Shown here in pieces: positions 20,800 to 31,968 of a stretch of 64,000 nt of DNA (the stretch's first letter is position 1; each line of letters opens with the position of its first letter). The DNA is from Gammaproteobacteria bacterium (lineage in GTDB: Bacteria > Pseudomonadota > Gammaproteobacteria > Pseudomonadales > Pseudohongiellaceae). The translations under genes and the position numbers were made by a program. The notes beneath the pieces were generated by a model. That model saw nothing but the letters and a program-made list of their open reading frames with translations. It made no database searches and was not told where the DNA came from. The DNA lies in contig JAUSMU010000200.1 of the NCBI GenBank assembly GCA_030645995.1, positions 1 through 64,000 on the forward strand, given 5' to 3'.

Positions 20800-22165
20800 A
20801 ACGGGTTTTTCCCCCGGTAGACGTAACCATCACATCACCGCCGTGCGCCTGGGCGATGGATTTGACAATTGCCAGCCCCAAACCTCCCCCTTCGCTGCTG
20901 CGCCGTCTGGCTGGATCAATGCGATAGAAACGTTCAAAAATCAGCGATCGATGCTCAGCCGAAATTTCCGGACCAGGATTTTCGACATCGATCTGCACAC
21001 CTTTTGAATTTCTTGTACAAGTGACAGTCACAGCTTCGCCACTCGCTGTGTGCAACAGGGCATTGCTCAGCAGATTGCTGAACGCACGCCTGAGCATCAA
21101 ACGGTCTCCCTGCACAGTGATATCGTCTCCCACCAACTCGAAACGGACATTGCGGTCCTCGGCCCAAGCCTCGAAATATTCGAACAATCCTGTCAACTCT
21201 CGACGCAGTTCTACATTGGCTGACTCGGGCTTGATGAGATTGTCATCGGCCTGAGCCAGAAACAACATATCAGCGACCATCTTGCCCATGCGCTCCAGTT
21301 CTTCGAGATTGGAGTAGAGGATTTCCCGATACTGTTCCGCACTGCGAGGCATCGACAACGCGACTTGCGTCTGCGTTGTCAAATTCGTGATCGGCGTGCG
21401 CAACTCATGGGCGATGTCGGCGGAGAAGTGCGAAAGGCGACGAAAATTTTCTTCCAGCTTTTTCAGCATCACGTTGAAGGACAACACCAATTCGCCGAGC
21501 TCTACCGGGGCCTGTGTGGGGTCCAGTCGCACATCCATGCGCTCCGAAGTCACTGAGAGCATTCTGGCGCTGATACGGCGAATGGGGGCGTGCGCCCTCT
21601 GCACCGCAAACCACGCTACCAGAATGGTCACTATGCTTGCCGCTACGCTGATCAACCATAAATCACGATCCAGTTGATCGAGGTAATGCAGATGAAAGTC
21701 CATCGCCATGGCAACAACGACAGTGTAGCCATTCACGCTCAGGACAATGCCGCGATAGGTACCCTGCTGTGCTGTCCAAATCTGCAAGGCTTCGACAGCA
21801 ACGCTACTGGTTTGCTCCACCTCAAGAGCCATGGACACCAGCTCTGAACCCGCCGTGTCGTGCAGCACCTGCTGTGTGCCATCAAGAACGGTGAAGAGCA
21901 CACCATGATGACCAACGCCAGCGGCAGCAAGTTGCTCGTGCAAGTTCTGTGGGTTGTTCACGACGTCCGCGCTTTCCAAAACCAAACGCAGGGCACTGAC
22001 TACTGCTTCGATTTCCCCGAAATCCTGCTCCACAAAATGCTGGTCAATCGAACGCTCCACGAGCCAGGCAAACACCAGAAATGCTGTCGTGGTAGCGATG
22101 CCGACGAAAGCGGTGACACGCAGCGCCAGTGAGGCAGACCAGTGCTGCAAGAAATCATTCTTCAT
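20747..22165 (-). CDS. cusS: Heavy-metal sensor histidine kinase
   Basis: [21 protein letters not shown]-box, [19 protein letters not shown]-box. Confidence 0.9.
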   Translation of the reverse strand: MKNDFLQHWSASLALRVTAFVGIATTTAFLVFAWLVERSIDQHFVEQDFGEIEAVVSALRLVLESADVVNNPQNLHEQLAAAGVGHHGVLFTVLDGTQQVLHDTAGSELVSMALEVEQTSSVAVEALQIWTAQQGTYRGIVLSVNGYTVVVAMAMDFHLHYLDQLDRDLWLISVAASIVTILVAWFAVQRAHAPIRRISARMLSVTSERMDVRLDPTQAPVELGELVLSFNVMLKKLEENFRRLSHFSADIAHELRTPITNLTTQTQVALSMPRSAEQYREILYSNLEELERMGKMVADMLFLAQADDNLIKPESANVELRRELTGLFEYFEAWAEDRNVRFELVGDDITVQGDRLMLRRAFSNLLSNALLHTASGEAVTVTCTRNSKGVQIDVENPGPEISAEHRSLIFERFYRIDPARRRSSEGGGLGLAIVKSIAQAHGGDVMVTSTGGKTRFTLTLPYGQSRTPASAP

Positions 22166-22838
22166 CGCCAGTATCCACCAGGTAACCCATCCCTCTCACT
22201 GTACGAATCAACCGTGTCGAGAACGGGTCGTCCACCTTGGCACGCAGACGCCGGATCGCGACATCGATCACGTTGGTGTCGCTGTCGAAATTCATATCCC
22301 AGACGAGGGACGCAATGAGAGAGCGTGGCAGGACTTCTCCCCGATGTCTCGCCAGCAATTCCAGAAGAACGAATTCCTTGTTGGTGAGATGCAGACGGAC
22401 GCCAGCACGCGTGGCGCGACGGCGCGGTAGATCCAGCACCAGATCGCCTACCTCCAGGCGGTCGGAAGTCAGAGTGCCTCCCGCACGCCTCAGCAGTGAA
22501 CGCACTCGCGCAAGCAACTCGGAGAAGGAAAAGGGTTTCACGAGATAGTCGTCTGCCCCCAGCTCCAGCCCCTTGACCCGATCCTCCACACTGCCTTTGG
22601 CGGTGAGGAACAGCACTGGCGTAGCTTTGCCAGCGTCTCGAAGCGAGCGGACAATCTTCCACCCATCGACATCGGGGAGCATGACATCCAGCAAAATCAG
22701 ATCGTAGGTCTGGGTGGACGCGAGGTGGTAGCCATCGAGCCCATTGCGCACGAGGTCCGCTACAAACCCAGCTTCAGTCAGGCCCTGTCGAATGTAGTCA
22801 CCAGTCTTTATCTCGTCTTCCACTATCAGGAGTTTCAT
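22155..22838 (-). CDS. cusR: Heavy-metal response regulator
   Basis: OmpR-family receiver and winged helix; overlaps the kinase gene. Confidence 0.92.
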   Translation of the reverse strand: MKLLIVEDEIKTGDYIRQGLTEAGFVADLVRNGLDGYHLASTQTYDLILLDVMLPDVDGWKIVRSLRDAGKATPVLFLTAKGSVEDRVKGLELGADDYLVKPFSFSELLARVRSLLRRAGGTLTSDRLEVGDLVLDLPRRRATRAGVRLHLTNKEFVLLELLARHRGEVLPRSLIASLVWDMNFDSDTNVIDVAIRRLRAKVDDPFSTRLIRTVRGMGYLVDTGDEE

Positions 22839-22955
22839 GGGGTGCGTGACTCTTTGCGCAGGAGATTTGCGGGCATATGTTGAGAGTGGTTCCGCGCGGT
22901 AACGACTTTATGCACTCACTATAGCCACCTCAGCCTGACTCCGCCATGACGACAA

Positions 22956-22973
22956 CATTACAGACTTGTAATG
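22956..22973 (+). promoter_or_regulatory. Putative cop box
   Basis: Near-perfect dyad CATTACAGACTTGTAATG between cusR and copA. Confidence 0.75.
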
Positions 22974-23081
22974 CAAGGGTCATGCTGTCGACAGCAACGG
23001 CCATCTAAGCTCCCCCCCAAGCTAAACAATTTGTTCGCGGGCACCTGCTGCCTTGCTGCAAGCCAACATGAGGTAAAAACA

Positions 23082-24776
23082 ATGGCAGGAAACGAAAGTT
23101 TGAACAGTGCTGGCAGAACCCTGTCCCGCAGGCGTTTCGTGCAGGGACTTGCCGCAGGCGGCGTACTGCTGAGCACGGCAGCACTTTCCAGCCGCGCGCT
23201 GACTGCTCAGGGCGAACCTGTTACTGGCACCCGCGCTGCGCCAGTGCTCAGCGGTACTGAGTTCGAACTGGTCATCGAAAATTCACCCGTCAACTACACT
23301 GGTGAGGTCGCCACCGCAACCACAGTCAACGGCTCTATCCCCGCACCTACCTTGCGCTGGCGGGAGGGCGACACGGTGACAATCCGCGTCGTCAATCGCC
23401 TGCAGGAGTCCACCTCCATTCACTGGCATGGCATCATCCTGCCCTTTGACATGGATGGCGTGCCTGGCATCAGCTTCAACGGCATCCCGGCGGGCACCAC
23501 GTTTACCTACCAATTCAAGATCGTGCAATCCGGCACTTACTGGTATCACTCCCACTCCGGCGGCCAAGAGCAGCACGGGATGTATGGCGCCATCATCATC
23601 GAACCGGCAGACGGCGAGCGCATTCAGGCGGATCGCGACCATGTGGTGCTGCTCTCCGACTGGACTGATCGTGACCCGATGGCGCTGTTTGCCAAACTCA
23701 AGGTGCAAAGCGACTACTACAATTTCAATCAACCGACAGTGCCAGACTTCATGCGCGATGTCGCCCGTGATGGCCTTGGCGCTGCACTGGACGAGCGCCG
23801 CATGTGGCAACAGATGCGCATGAACCCGACCGATCTCGCTGACTTGTCGGCCGCCGCGCTCACCTACCTCTGCAACGGCACGACTCCGGCAGGCAACTGG
23901 ACAGGCCTCTTTCAACAAGGCGAGCGCGTGCGACTGCGCTTCATCAACGGCTGCGGGAATACGTTCTACGACGTGCGCATTCCGGGGCAGACGCTGATGG
24001 TGGTGCAGGCCGACGGGCAGGACATCGAGCCGGTGGAAGTCGACGAGTTCCGCTTTGGCCCGGGCCAGACTTACGATGTGCTTGTCACTCCCACCGCTGA
24101 TGCCTGCACTCTGTTCGCCCAGACCATGGATCGCAGCGGCTATGCCTGTGGCACGCTGGCCGTGGCAGCAGGCATGCGTGCTCCGATACCCGAGTTGGAT
24201 GAACCCCTGCCGCTCACGATGGCGGACATGATGGGTTCCATGGTGATGCCCACCACGCCGGTGCGGCACGCCTCTACGGAATATGGACCGAGCACTGACG
24301 CGCGTGTCGACACTCCCTCCGTTGCGTTGAACGATCCCGGCATCGGCCTGCGCGACAATGGCCGCCGTATCCTGACCCTCGCAGATCTGCACACCCTCGG
24401 TGGCCCCTTGGACTCCCGGCCTGCGGAACGCGAGATAGAGTTGCATCTGACAGGCAACATGGAGCGTTACACCTGGTCCTTCGACGGCGTCGAATTCGGA
24501 CAGTCAACGCCGGTCCATTTCCGTCATGGCGAGCGCCTGCGTGTGATCCTGCACAACGACACCATGATGACCCATCCGATGCACCTGCACGGTATGTGGA
24601 GTGAACTGGAAAATCCGGACGGCAGCTTTCAGGCACGCCTGCACACGATCATGGTACAACCGGCGCAACGCATCAGTTTTCTCGTCACTGCCGATGCGCT
24701 CGGACGCTGGGCATGGCATTGCCATCTCATGTTCCATATGGACGGTGGTATGTTCCGCGAGGTAATCGTCGCATGA
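23082..24776 (+). CDS. copA: Tat-exported multicopper oxidase, copper resistance
   Basis: SRRRFVQGLAAGG Tat signal; HWHG, HSHSGGQEQHG, HPMHLHGMW, HCHLMFHMDGGM copper sites. Confidence 0.92.
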   Translation: MAGNESLNSAGRTLSRRRFVQGLAAGGVLLSTAALSSRALTAQGEPVTGTRAAPVLSGTEFELVIENSPVNYTGEVATATTVNGSIPAPTLRWREGDTVTIRVVNRLQESTSIHWHGIILPFDMDGVPGISFNGIPAGTTFTYQFKIVQSGTYWYHSHSGGQEQHGMYGAIIIEPADGERIQADRDHVVLLSDWTDRDPMALFAKLKVQSDYYNFNQPTVPDFMRDVARDGLGAALDERRMWQQMRMNPTDLADLSAAALTYLCNGTTPAGNWTGLFQQGERVRLRFINGCGNTFYDVRIPGQTLMVVQADGQDIEPVEVDEFRFGPGQTYDVLVTPTADACTLFAQTMDRSGYACGTLAVAAGMRAPIPELDEPLPLTMADMMGSMVMPTTPVRHASTEYGPSTDARVDTPSVALNDPGIGLRDNGRRILTLADLHTLGGPLDSRPAEREIELHLTGNMERYTWSFDGVEFGQSTPVHFRHGERLRVILHNDTMMTHPMHLHGMWSELENPDGSFQARLHTIMVQPAQRISFLVTADALGRWAWHCHLMFHMDGGMFREVIVA

Positions 24777-25813
24777 GAAATATCAAACACAGTGCGTACT
24801 TGTTCACCGCCGCCTCTCTCGTCAATGCGGGCTTGTTCAGCGCAGGCTTGTTGATTCCGGCACCTCTGCTGGCACAGCCTGCGGTGGATCATTCGCAGCA
24901 TACGACACCGGCACAGGCACCAGCGCTTGCGCCTGCGACAACCCCTGCGGTCGATCATTCGCAGCACACCGCTCCTGTCAGTGCACCGGCTGTCGATCAT
25001 TCGCAACACACGGCTCCCGCAGCAGCAACGACCCCAGCGGTAGACCACTCGCAGCACATGATGACTCCATCCGGTGACGCGGCGAGTGCTCGCGACCCGC
25101 ACGCCTACTCTGGTGGTTATCAGCGTGGCAGCGGTCTGTACGCGCTGGAGCAGGGACATGAACAGTTGCATATGGCCGATACCCACCGCTTTGGGGCCAT
25201 CATCATCGATCAGCTTGAGCGAACCAACGGCGATGACGAAGCGATCATCTACGACCTGCAAACCTGGATCAGTCAGGGATATCAGCGCGTCACGTTGAAA
25301 GCTGAAGGGGACATCGAAGGGAGCACACTGGAAGAGTCGCGCACGGAACTGTTGTGGAGTAGAGCTCTTTCACCCTTCTGGGACACACAGTTGGGCCTGC
25401 GTCATGACACAGGGGCGCAACCCGATCAGAGCTGGCTGGCTGTGGGCATGCAGGGCCTGGCACCGTACTGGTTCGAGATCGATGCAACGGCTTACCTCGG
25501 CAGCGGTGGTCAGACATCATTGCGGCTCGATGCGGAGTACGAGCTGTTGTTGACACAACAACTGATTCTGCAACCTGCAGCAGAACTCAATCTGTACGGA
25601 AAACGCGACGCGGAACGCGGTGTGGGCAGCGGCCTGTCCGACGTCACGGTGGGATTGCGGCTGCGTTACGAGTTCACTCGTCAATTCGCGCCGTATGTCG
25701 GTGTCGAATGGGCAGAAAAATACGGAGATTCAAAAGAATTCATGCGTGCTGCCGGAGAAAAAAGCAGTGGCACGAGATGGGTAGCAGGCGTGCGTTTCTG
25801 GCTTTCAAATTGA
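24773..25813 (+). CDS. copB: Outer-membrane copper resistance protein B
   Basis: ATGA overlap with CopA; VDHSQH repeats; C-terminal beta-barrel (APYVGVEWAEKYGDS...GVRFWLSN). Confidence 0.9.
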   Translation: MRNIKHSAYLFTAASLVNAGLFSAGLLIPAPLLAQPAVDHSQHTTPAQAPALAPATTPAVDHSQHTAPVSAPAVDHSQHTAPAAATTPAVDHSQHMMTPSGDAASARDPHAYSGGYQRGSGLYALEQGHEQLHMADTHRFGAIIIDQLERTNGDDEAIIYDLQTWISQGYQRVTLKAEGDIEGSTLEESRTELLWSRALSPFWDTQLGLRHDTGAQPDQSWLAVGMQGLAPYWFEIDATAYLGSGGQTSLRLDAEYELLLTQQLILQPAAELNLYGKRDAERGVGSGLSDVTVGLRLRYEFTRQFAPYVGVEWAEKYGDSKEFMRAAGEKSSGTRWVAGVRFWLSN

Positions 25814-25850
25814 AAATTTTCTTAACAACCACTCACAGGAGAATACCGTC

Positions 25851-26255
25851 ATGACAGTTCGAACAACATTTACGCAACGAGGGTTTCGCTCACTCGTGCT
25901 GGCCACACTGACAATGATGTCCGTCGGTGCGTGGGCGCACACAGAGCTGACAGCATCTGAGCCTGCCGCTGATGCGCAGTTACAAGCCGTTCCACAGCAA
26001 CTCAAGTTGACGTTCAGCAGCCAGGTGCAATTGATGAGCGTGAATCTTGTCAAAGGCGACAGTGAGAAAGTCGAATTGGATTTCACTCGCAGCAGTGAAT
26101 CCATGCAGAGCCACAGCATATCCTTACCTGCACTCGAGGTTGGGCTCTACACTGTCTCATGGGGAGTGCTGGGCAGTGACGGCCACCAGGTACAAGGCAA
26201 GTACAGTTTCTCTATTGGCTCAGAACAGGGTGACCATCAGGACCACGTTCATTGA
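25851..26255 (+). CDS. copC: Periplasmic copper resistance protein C
   Basis: Signal peptide followed by HTELTASEPAADAQL... and DGHQVQGKYSFSI. Confidence 0.9.
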   Translation: MTVRTTFTQRGFRSLVLATLTMMSVGAWAHTELTASEPAADAQLQAVPQQLKLTFSSQVQLMSVNLVKGDSEKVELDFTRSSESMQSHSISLPALEVGLYTVSWGVLGSDGHQVQGKYSFSIGSEQGDHQDHVH

Positions 26256-27145
26256 TGTGGCCACCGGGCATTTGGGAGTTTCTGACACTCACCTGCAAGC
26301 TGCTGATATACGCAAGCACTGCAGCTGCGGTAGGAGGAACGTTTTCCGTCAGACTGTTGGCAGACCACCGCGACAGTCAGATTTCCATACGTCGGTATAT
26401 TCGCTGGAGTTGCGTTGCGGGTCTGGTTGCCAGCAGCGCTTCTTTCTTCTTTCAGGTGGGCGCCATTGCTGATCTCGGTCTGCGGGGCATGTTCGATGTC
26501 GATCTCATCGGTATCCTGATTCAGACCTCGAACGGCTCGTCAGCTTTCACGCGTACTGCTGGATTCGCCATGATGGGTCTTGCTGCTGTCGAGTCGGTTC
26601 CCACATCAAAATTCCATGGGATCACCCTCGGTAGTTGTTTGACCATTGGCGGGATAGTGCTCCTGCTCTACTCATTTACCACAAGTGGGCATTTGGCAAA
26701 CGCAGACGTCCTCGTCCAGCTCGCTCTCGTTTTACACGTCATGACGGTCTCACTTTGGATCGGATCCTTGTACCCGCTTTTACGCTTCAGTCAGACACAC
26801 GAACCATCCTCAATCCAACAGATCATGCATACCTTTGGCAAAGTGGCGACCTGGATTGTTTCTGTACTCCTGTTGTGTGGACTGTCCCTTGCCTGGTTGT
26901 TGTTGGGAGGCGTAAGCGATCTCGTTACAACGAACTATGGTAGAGGACTGGGGGTTAAAATAGTCCTCGTTGTCACGTTGCTGCTGATAGCTGCCAGAAA
27001 CAAATTGAGATTGACTCCCGCTATGTTGCAACCAGGAATTGGTGCCAGGTTGTCGCTGGCTATTCGCATCGAAATTCTGATTGCCTTGTTGATTTTGCTG
27101 ACTACGGCGATTATCACAGTGATCATTGGCACCGAAGCAATCTAG
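26252..27145 (+). CDS. copD: Copper resistance membrane protein D
   Basis: Polytopic membrane protein directly after copC; LVLHVMTVSLWIGSLYPL motif. Confidence 0.87.
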   Translation: MMWPPGIWEFLTLTCKLLIYASTAAAVGGTFSVRLLADHRDSQISIRRYIRWSCVAGLVASSASFFFQVGAIADLGLRGMFDVDLIGILIQTSNGSSAFTRTAGFAMMGLAAVESVPTSKFHGITLGSCLTIGGIVLLLYSFTTSGHLANADVLVQLALVLHVMTVSLWIGSLYPLLRFSQTHEPSSIQQIMHTFGKVATWIVSVLLLCGLSLAWLLLGGVSDLVTTNYGRGLGVKIVLVVTLLLIAARNKLRLTPAMLQPGIGARLSLAIRIEILIALLILLTTAIITVIIGTEAI

Positions 27146-27320
27146 TAATTTTTCACTGCTTGGTCGGTCATCTTGCGGAGGGTTTGTGCAATTGCAGACA
27201 CAAGCCGGGACCGGCACTAATCCGGTATTGCGATTAACGGGGTGACACAGGCGAAGGCGTACTTTTCATACTTGGATCTTGCCCCCCTGCGGGTATTCCC
27301 GATAACCACTGTCGCTAAAG

Positions 27321-27770
27321 TCAAACCCTGTCGTGACTTCCCCGCGCCGATGCCACAAGCCCCGCTCCCTCTTGCAGTGACGCAATCAGCGGACACGAAA
27401 CGCTGCCTTTTCGCGCCCGACAGGCGCACACGAGTTCAAACAGCACGGCCTCCAAGCGTGCCAGGTCGATCATTTTCTCCCGCACATCCTTGAGCTTGTG
27501 CTCGGCCAGGCCACTGGCTTCCTCGCAATGGGTGCCATCCTCCAACTGCAGCAGCTCGGCGATTTCGTTCAGACTAAAGCCCAAGCGCTGGGCCGATTTC
27601 ACAAAGCGCACACGGGTTACATCGGCCTCGCCATAGCGACGAATGCCCCCATAGGGCTTGACTGGTTCCGGCAGCAGACCCTTGCGCTGGTAAAACCGGA
27701 TGGTCTCCACACTGACCCCGGCCGCCTTGGCAAAAGCGCCTATGGTCAGATTCTCAAAATCAGCCTGCAT
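27321..27770 (-). CDS. merR: Mercury resistance regulator MerR
   Basis: Mer[22 protein letters not shown] and [19 protein letters not shown] Hg-binding cysteines. Confidence 0.95.
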   Translation of the reverse strand: MQADFENLTIGAFAKAAGVSVETIRFYQRKGLLPEPVKPYGGIRRYGEADVTRVRFVKSAQRLGFSLNEIAELLQLEDGTHCEEASGLAEHKLKDVREKMIDLARLEAVLFELVCACRARKGSVSCPLIASLQEGAGLVASARGSHDRV

Positions 27771-27775
27771 ATCGC

Positions 27776-27806
27776 TTGACTCCGTACATGACTACGGCAG
27801 TAAGGT
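27776..27806 (+). promoter_or_regulatory. PmerT with MerR operator
   Basis: TTGACT-19 bp-TAAGGT containing CCGTACATGACTACGG, close to the Tn21/Tn501 mer promoter. Confidence 0.9.
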
Positions 27807-27841
27807 TACGCCATCCAATACAAGTTCTAAAGGACAACCCT

Positions 27842-28192
27842 ATGTCTGAACCACAATCCGGCCGCGGCGCGCTCTTCGTCGGCGGGCTGGCCGCCATCCT
27901 CGCCTCTACTTGTTGCCTCGGACCTCTGATTCTGGTCACCCTGGGATTCGGCGGTGCATGGATCGCTAATCTGATGGTGCTGGAGCCCTACCGCCCAATC
28001 TTCATCGGCGCAGCGCTGGTGGCGCTGTTTTTTGCGTGGCGGCGCATCTATCGCCCGGCACAAACCTGCAAACCGGAAGATGTGTGTGCGATTCCCCAAG
28101 CACAAGCCACTTACAAGCTCTTTTTCTGGGTCGTAGCCGCGCTGGCTCTGGTCGCACTCGGATTTCCCCATGTCATGCCATTGTTCTATTAA
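27842..28192 (+). CDS. merT: Mercuric transport protein MerT
   Basis: ASTCCLGPL and MerT-like body; start at ATG 27842. Confidence 0.95.
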   Translation: MSEPQSGRGALFVGGLAAILASTCCLGPLILVTLGFGGAWIANLMVLEPYRPIFIGAALVALFFAWRRIYRPAQTCKPEDVCAIPQAQATYKLFFWVVAALALVALGFPHVMPLFY

Positions 28193-28207
28193 TCACAGGA
28201 GCTCATC

Positions 28208-28492
28208 ATGAAAAAATTGTTTGCCTCTATCACTCTCGTTGCCCTCACTACTGTTGCCTCCCCTTTGTGGGCCGCCACCCGTACAGTCACGCTGTCCGTA
28301 CCCGGCATGACCTGCCCCACCTGCCCGCTCACCGTCAAAGTGGCGATTTCCAGGATTGAAGGCGTTAGTAAAGTTGACGTTACCTTCGAGCCACGCGAAG
28401 CGGTTGTCACCTTCGATGATGCCAAAACCAGCGTGCATGAGCTGACCAAGGCGACTGAAGATGCGGGCTACCCGTCCACCGTCAAGCAATGA
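28208..28492 (+). CDS. merP: Periplasmic mercury-binding protein MerP
   Basis: VPGMTCPTCPLTVKVAISRIEGV. Confidence 0.95.
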   Translation: MKKLFASITLVALTTVASPLWAATRTVTLSVPGMTCPTCPLTVKVAISRIEGVSKVDVTFEPREAVVTFDDAKTSVHELTKATEDAGYPSTVKQ

Positions 28493-28538
28493 ACCACTGA
28501 GTCCAAGCTACGCGATCATGGGGCTGAACGCCCATTGA

Positions 28539-30104
<1,566 letters not shown>

Positions 30105-30139
30105 GATAGAGAAAATGCTCAATCTCAATAAACGCCTTC

Positions 30140-30382
30140 ATGGTGTTCGGGAAGCGCCGATGGCCTGAACAGCATTTTTTGCGCGTCGCCATTGCCACTA
30201 TCGCTTTCGGGCTCGTCTACACGGTGTTCAGCGAGTGGCTGAATGTTGATATCCGCAGAACCTGGATCTACAAAGAGTCCATGCCACGACTGCCATGGCC
30301 GGGTACAGGACTGACTCCCGCTCTGCAATGGCTCATCGTGCCAGCGTTGAGATTCTGGTTTGCACGTAAGGCAAGGTCATAG
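30140..30382 (+). pseudogene. 5'-truncated second copy of the membrane protein at 20350-20799
   Basis: RWPEQHFLRVAIATIAFGLVYTVFSEWLNVDIRR... matches the C-terminal half of the 20350 ORF. Confidence 0.8.
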
Positions 30383-30784
30383 CGCTGTTGCTTTCGGCGT
30401 TTGCAATGACTTCAGAATCCGGCACTGACTCACATTGTGCTCATCGCACGACAACGCCAGTCGTGCCAGATCTTCCTCCAACAGTTGCAACTCCCTGATA
30501 GTGCCCCTGACGCTTTCCAGTTGATCCCGCACGATCTGATCCACCTCTGTGCACGGAGCACCGCCGAATGCCTGCACCTTGACCAATTTGCGAATGCTGT
30601 CGATGGAAATCTTCAGATCACGGCAGCGTCTGATGAAGCGCAGCAGGTCTAGTGAACTCTGCCCGTACTCCCGATAGCCGTTATCCGCCCGGACTGCGGC
30701 GGGCAACAAACCGATATCTTCGTAATAGCGGATGGTCTTGGCGGAAACGCCAGACTGCTGAGCTAGTTTATTGATCTTCATCAT
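30377..30784 (-). CDS. MerR-family metal-responsive regulator (CueR/PbrR/CadR-like)
   Basis: MerR HTH; APCTEVDQ...LALSCDEHNVSQCRIL cysteines. Confidence 0.88.
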   Translation of the reverse strand: MMKINKLAQQSGVSAKTIRYYEDIGLLPAAVRADNGYREYGQSSLDLLRFIRRCRDLKISIDSIRKLVKVQAFGGAPCTEVDQIVRDQLESVRGTIRELQLLEEDLARLALSCDEHNVSQCRILKSLQTPKATAL

Positions 30785-30789
30785 GACGC

Positions 30790-30820
30790 TTGACCTTCCA
30801 GTAACAGGAAACTTTATCGT
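30790..30820 (+). promoter_or_regulatory. Putative MerR-family regulated promoter for the CDF gene
   Basis: TTGACC-19 bp-TATCGT with TTCCAGTAACAGGAA dyad. Confidence 0.65.
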
Positions 30821-30876
30821 ACTCCCAGTTGTCGCATGAAGCGATCAACGATTGTCATTGATGAGGAGAAAAGATC

Positions 30877-31518
30877 ATGTCCGGATGCTGTGCTCGCGAA
30901 GCTGTCGAGCGGCGCCAACGCCAGTTGCTCTGGGTGGTATTGACGCTTAATGCCACGATGTTCGTAGTCGAGTTCATCGCGGGGTGGCTCGCCCACTCCA
31001 CCAGTCTGCTGGCAGATTCGCTGGATATGCTGGCAGATGCCGTGGTCTATGGCATCAGTCTGTACGCAGTTGGCCGTGCCGTTTCACTGAAAGCCAGGGC
31101 GGCCCTGACCAATGGCTGGCTGCAGCTCACGTTGAGTCTGGTGGTTCTGGTGGACGTCGGCAGACGTCTGCTTGGCGACTCTACTCCGGAGCCCATGATG
31201 ATGAGTCTGGTGTCACTCATGGCTCTGGCGGTCAACATCACCTGCTTCGCCATGTTGTACCGCTTTCGCAGTGGCGACATCAATCTGAAGGCCAGTTGGA
31301 TCTGTTCGCGCAATGACATGATGGCGAACGTTGGCGTTATGATCGCAGCCTTGATGGTGAGCCGAACCGGGCGGGCCTGGCCGGATCTGCTGGTGGGAAC
31401 GCTGATCGCCGCTATTGTGATGCGCTCTGCCATTCAGATCATTCGGGAAGCCAGAGGGCTGCAGACGACGGACTCAAGCGATCTCGTTTGTGAGAAGGAT
31501 ATGGCAAAGCCGGTTTGA
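30877..31518 (+). CDS. Cation diffusion facilitator-type transporter
   Basis: LNATMFVVEFIAGWLAHSTSLLADSLDMLADAVVYGISLYAV. Confidence 0.88.
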   Translation: MSGCCAREAVERRQRQLLWVVLTLNATMFVVEFIAGWLAHSTSLLADSLDMLADAVVYGISLYAVGRAVSLKARAALTNGWLQLTLSLVVLVDVGRRLLGDSTPEPMMMSLVSLMALAVNITCFAMLYRFRSGDINLKASWICSRNDMMANVGVMIAALMVSRTGRAWPDLLVGTLIAAIVMRSAIQIIREARGLQTTDSSDLVCEKDMAKPV

Positions 31519-31591
31519 CCTGGCTTCAACCGCAGTGCTAAAGTCCTACTCACTGACAGCTGAGATCAATTGCGTGTACAAGAAACTCGTC

Positions 31592-31909
31592 ATGGCACTT
31601 CTGCTAATTCTCAATCACTCCTTGATGATAGGAGTGACTGAGGCTGCGCATACGCCCGACGAGGAGCATCCCTACGGACACACCGTTGACTACGACCACA
31701 CAGACGAACATGTGGAGCATTCGCCTGACGACGGTCATGACTTCCACGAACAACATCACAAACACGGCGCTCATGTTCATCTTGGCTTTGCGCTCCCTGC
31801 CAACGTTGATGTCTCTGTGCAGCCCGTTGGTGCAGTGCTCATGATGAATCACAAGTTCCTCCTCTCCGGTTTGACCTACGCGCCTCCCGTTCCACCGCCC
31901 ACTCGCTGA
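31592..31909 (+). CDS. Small His/Asp-rich exported protein, CzcI-like position
   Basis: DYDHTDEHVEHSPDDGHDFHEQHHKHGAHVH; directly upstream of czcC. Confidence 0.55.
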   Translation: MALLLILNHSLMIGVTEAAHTPDEEHPYGHTVDYDHTDEHVEHSPDDGHDFHEQHHKHGAHVHLGFALPANVDVSVQPVGAVLMMNHKFLLSGLTYAPPVPPPTR

Positions 31910-31968
31910 ACTTCCGAAAATTCCCCATTTTCAATTCGGTTCTATTACGGAACCGATGACTGGAGTTC

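Noticed and set aside
23283-24446. 387-aa minus-strand ORF opposite the multicopper oxidase
   Set aside because: Shadow ORF caused by codon bias of copA.
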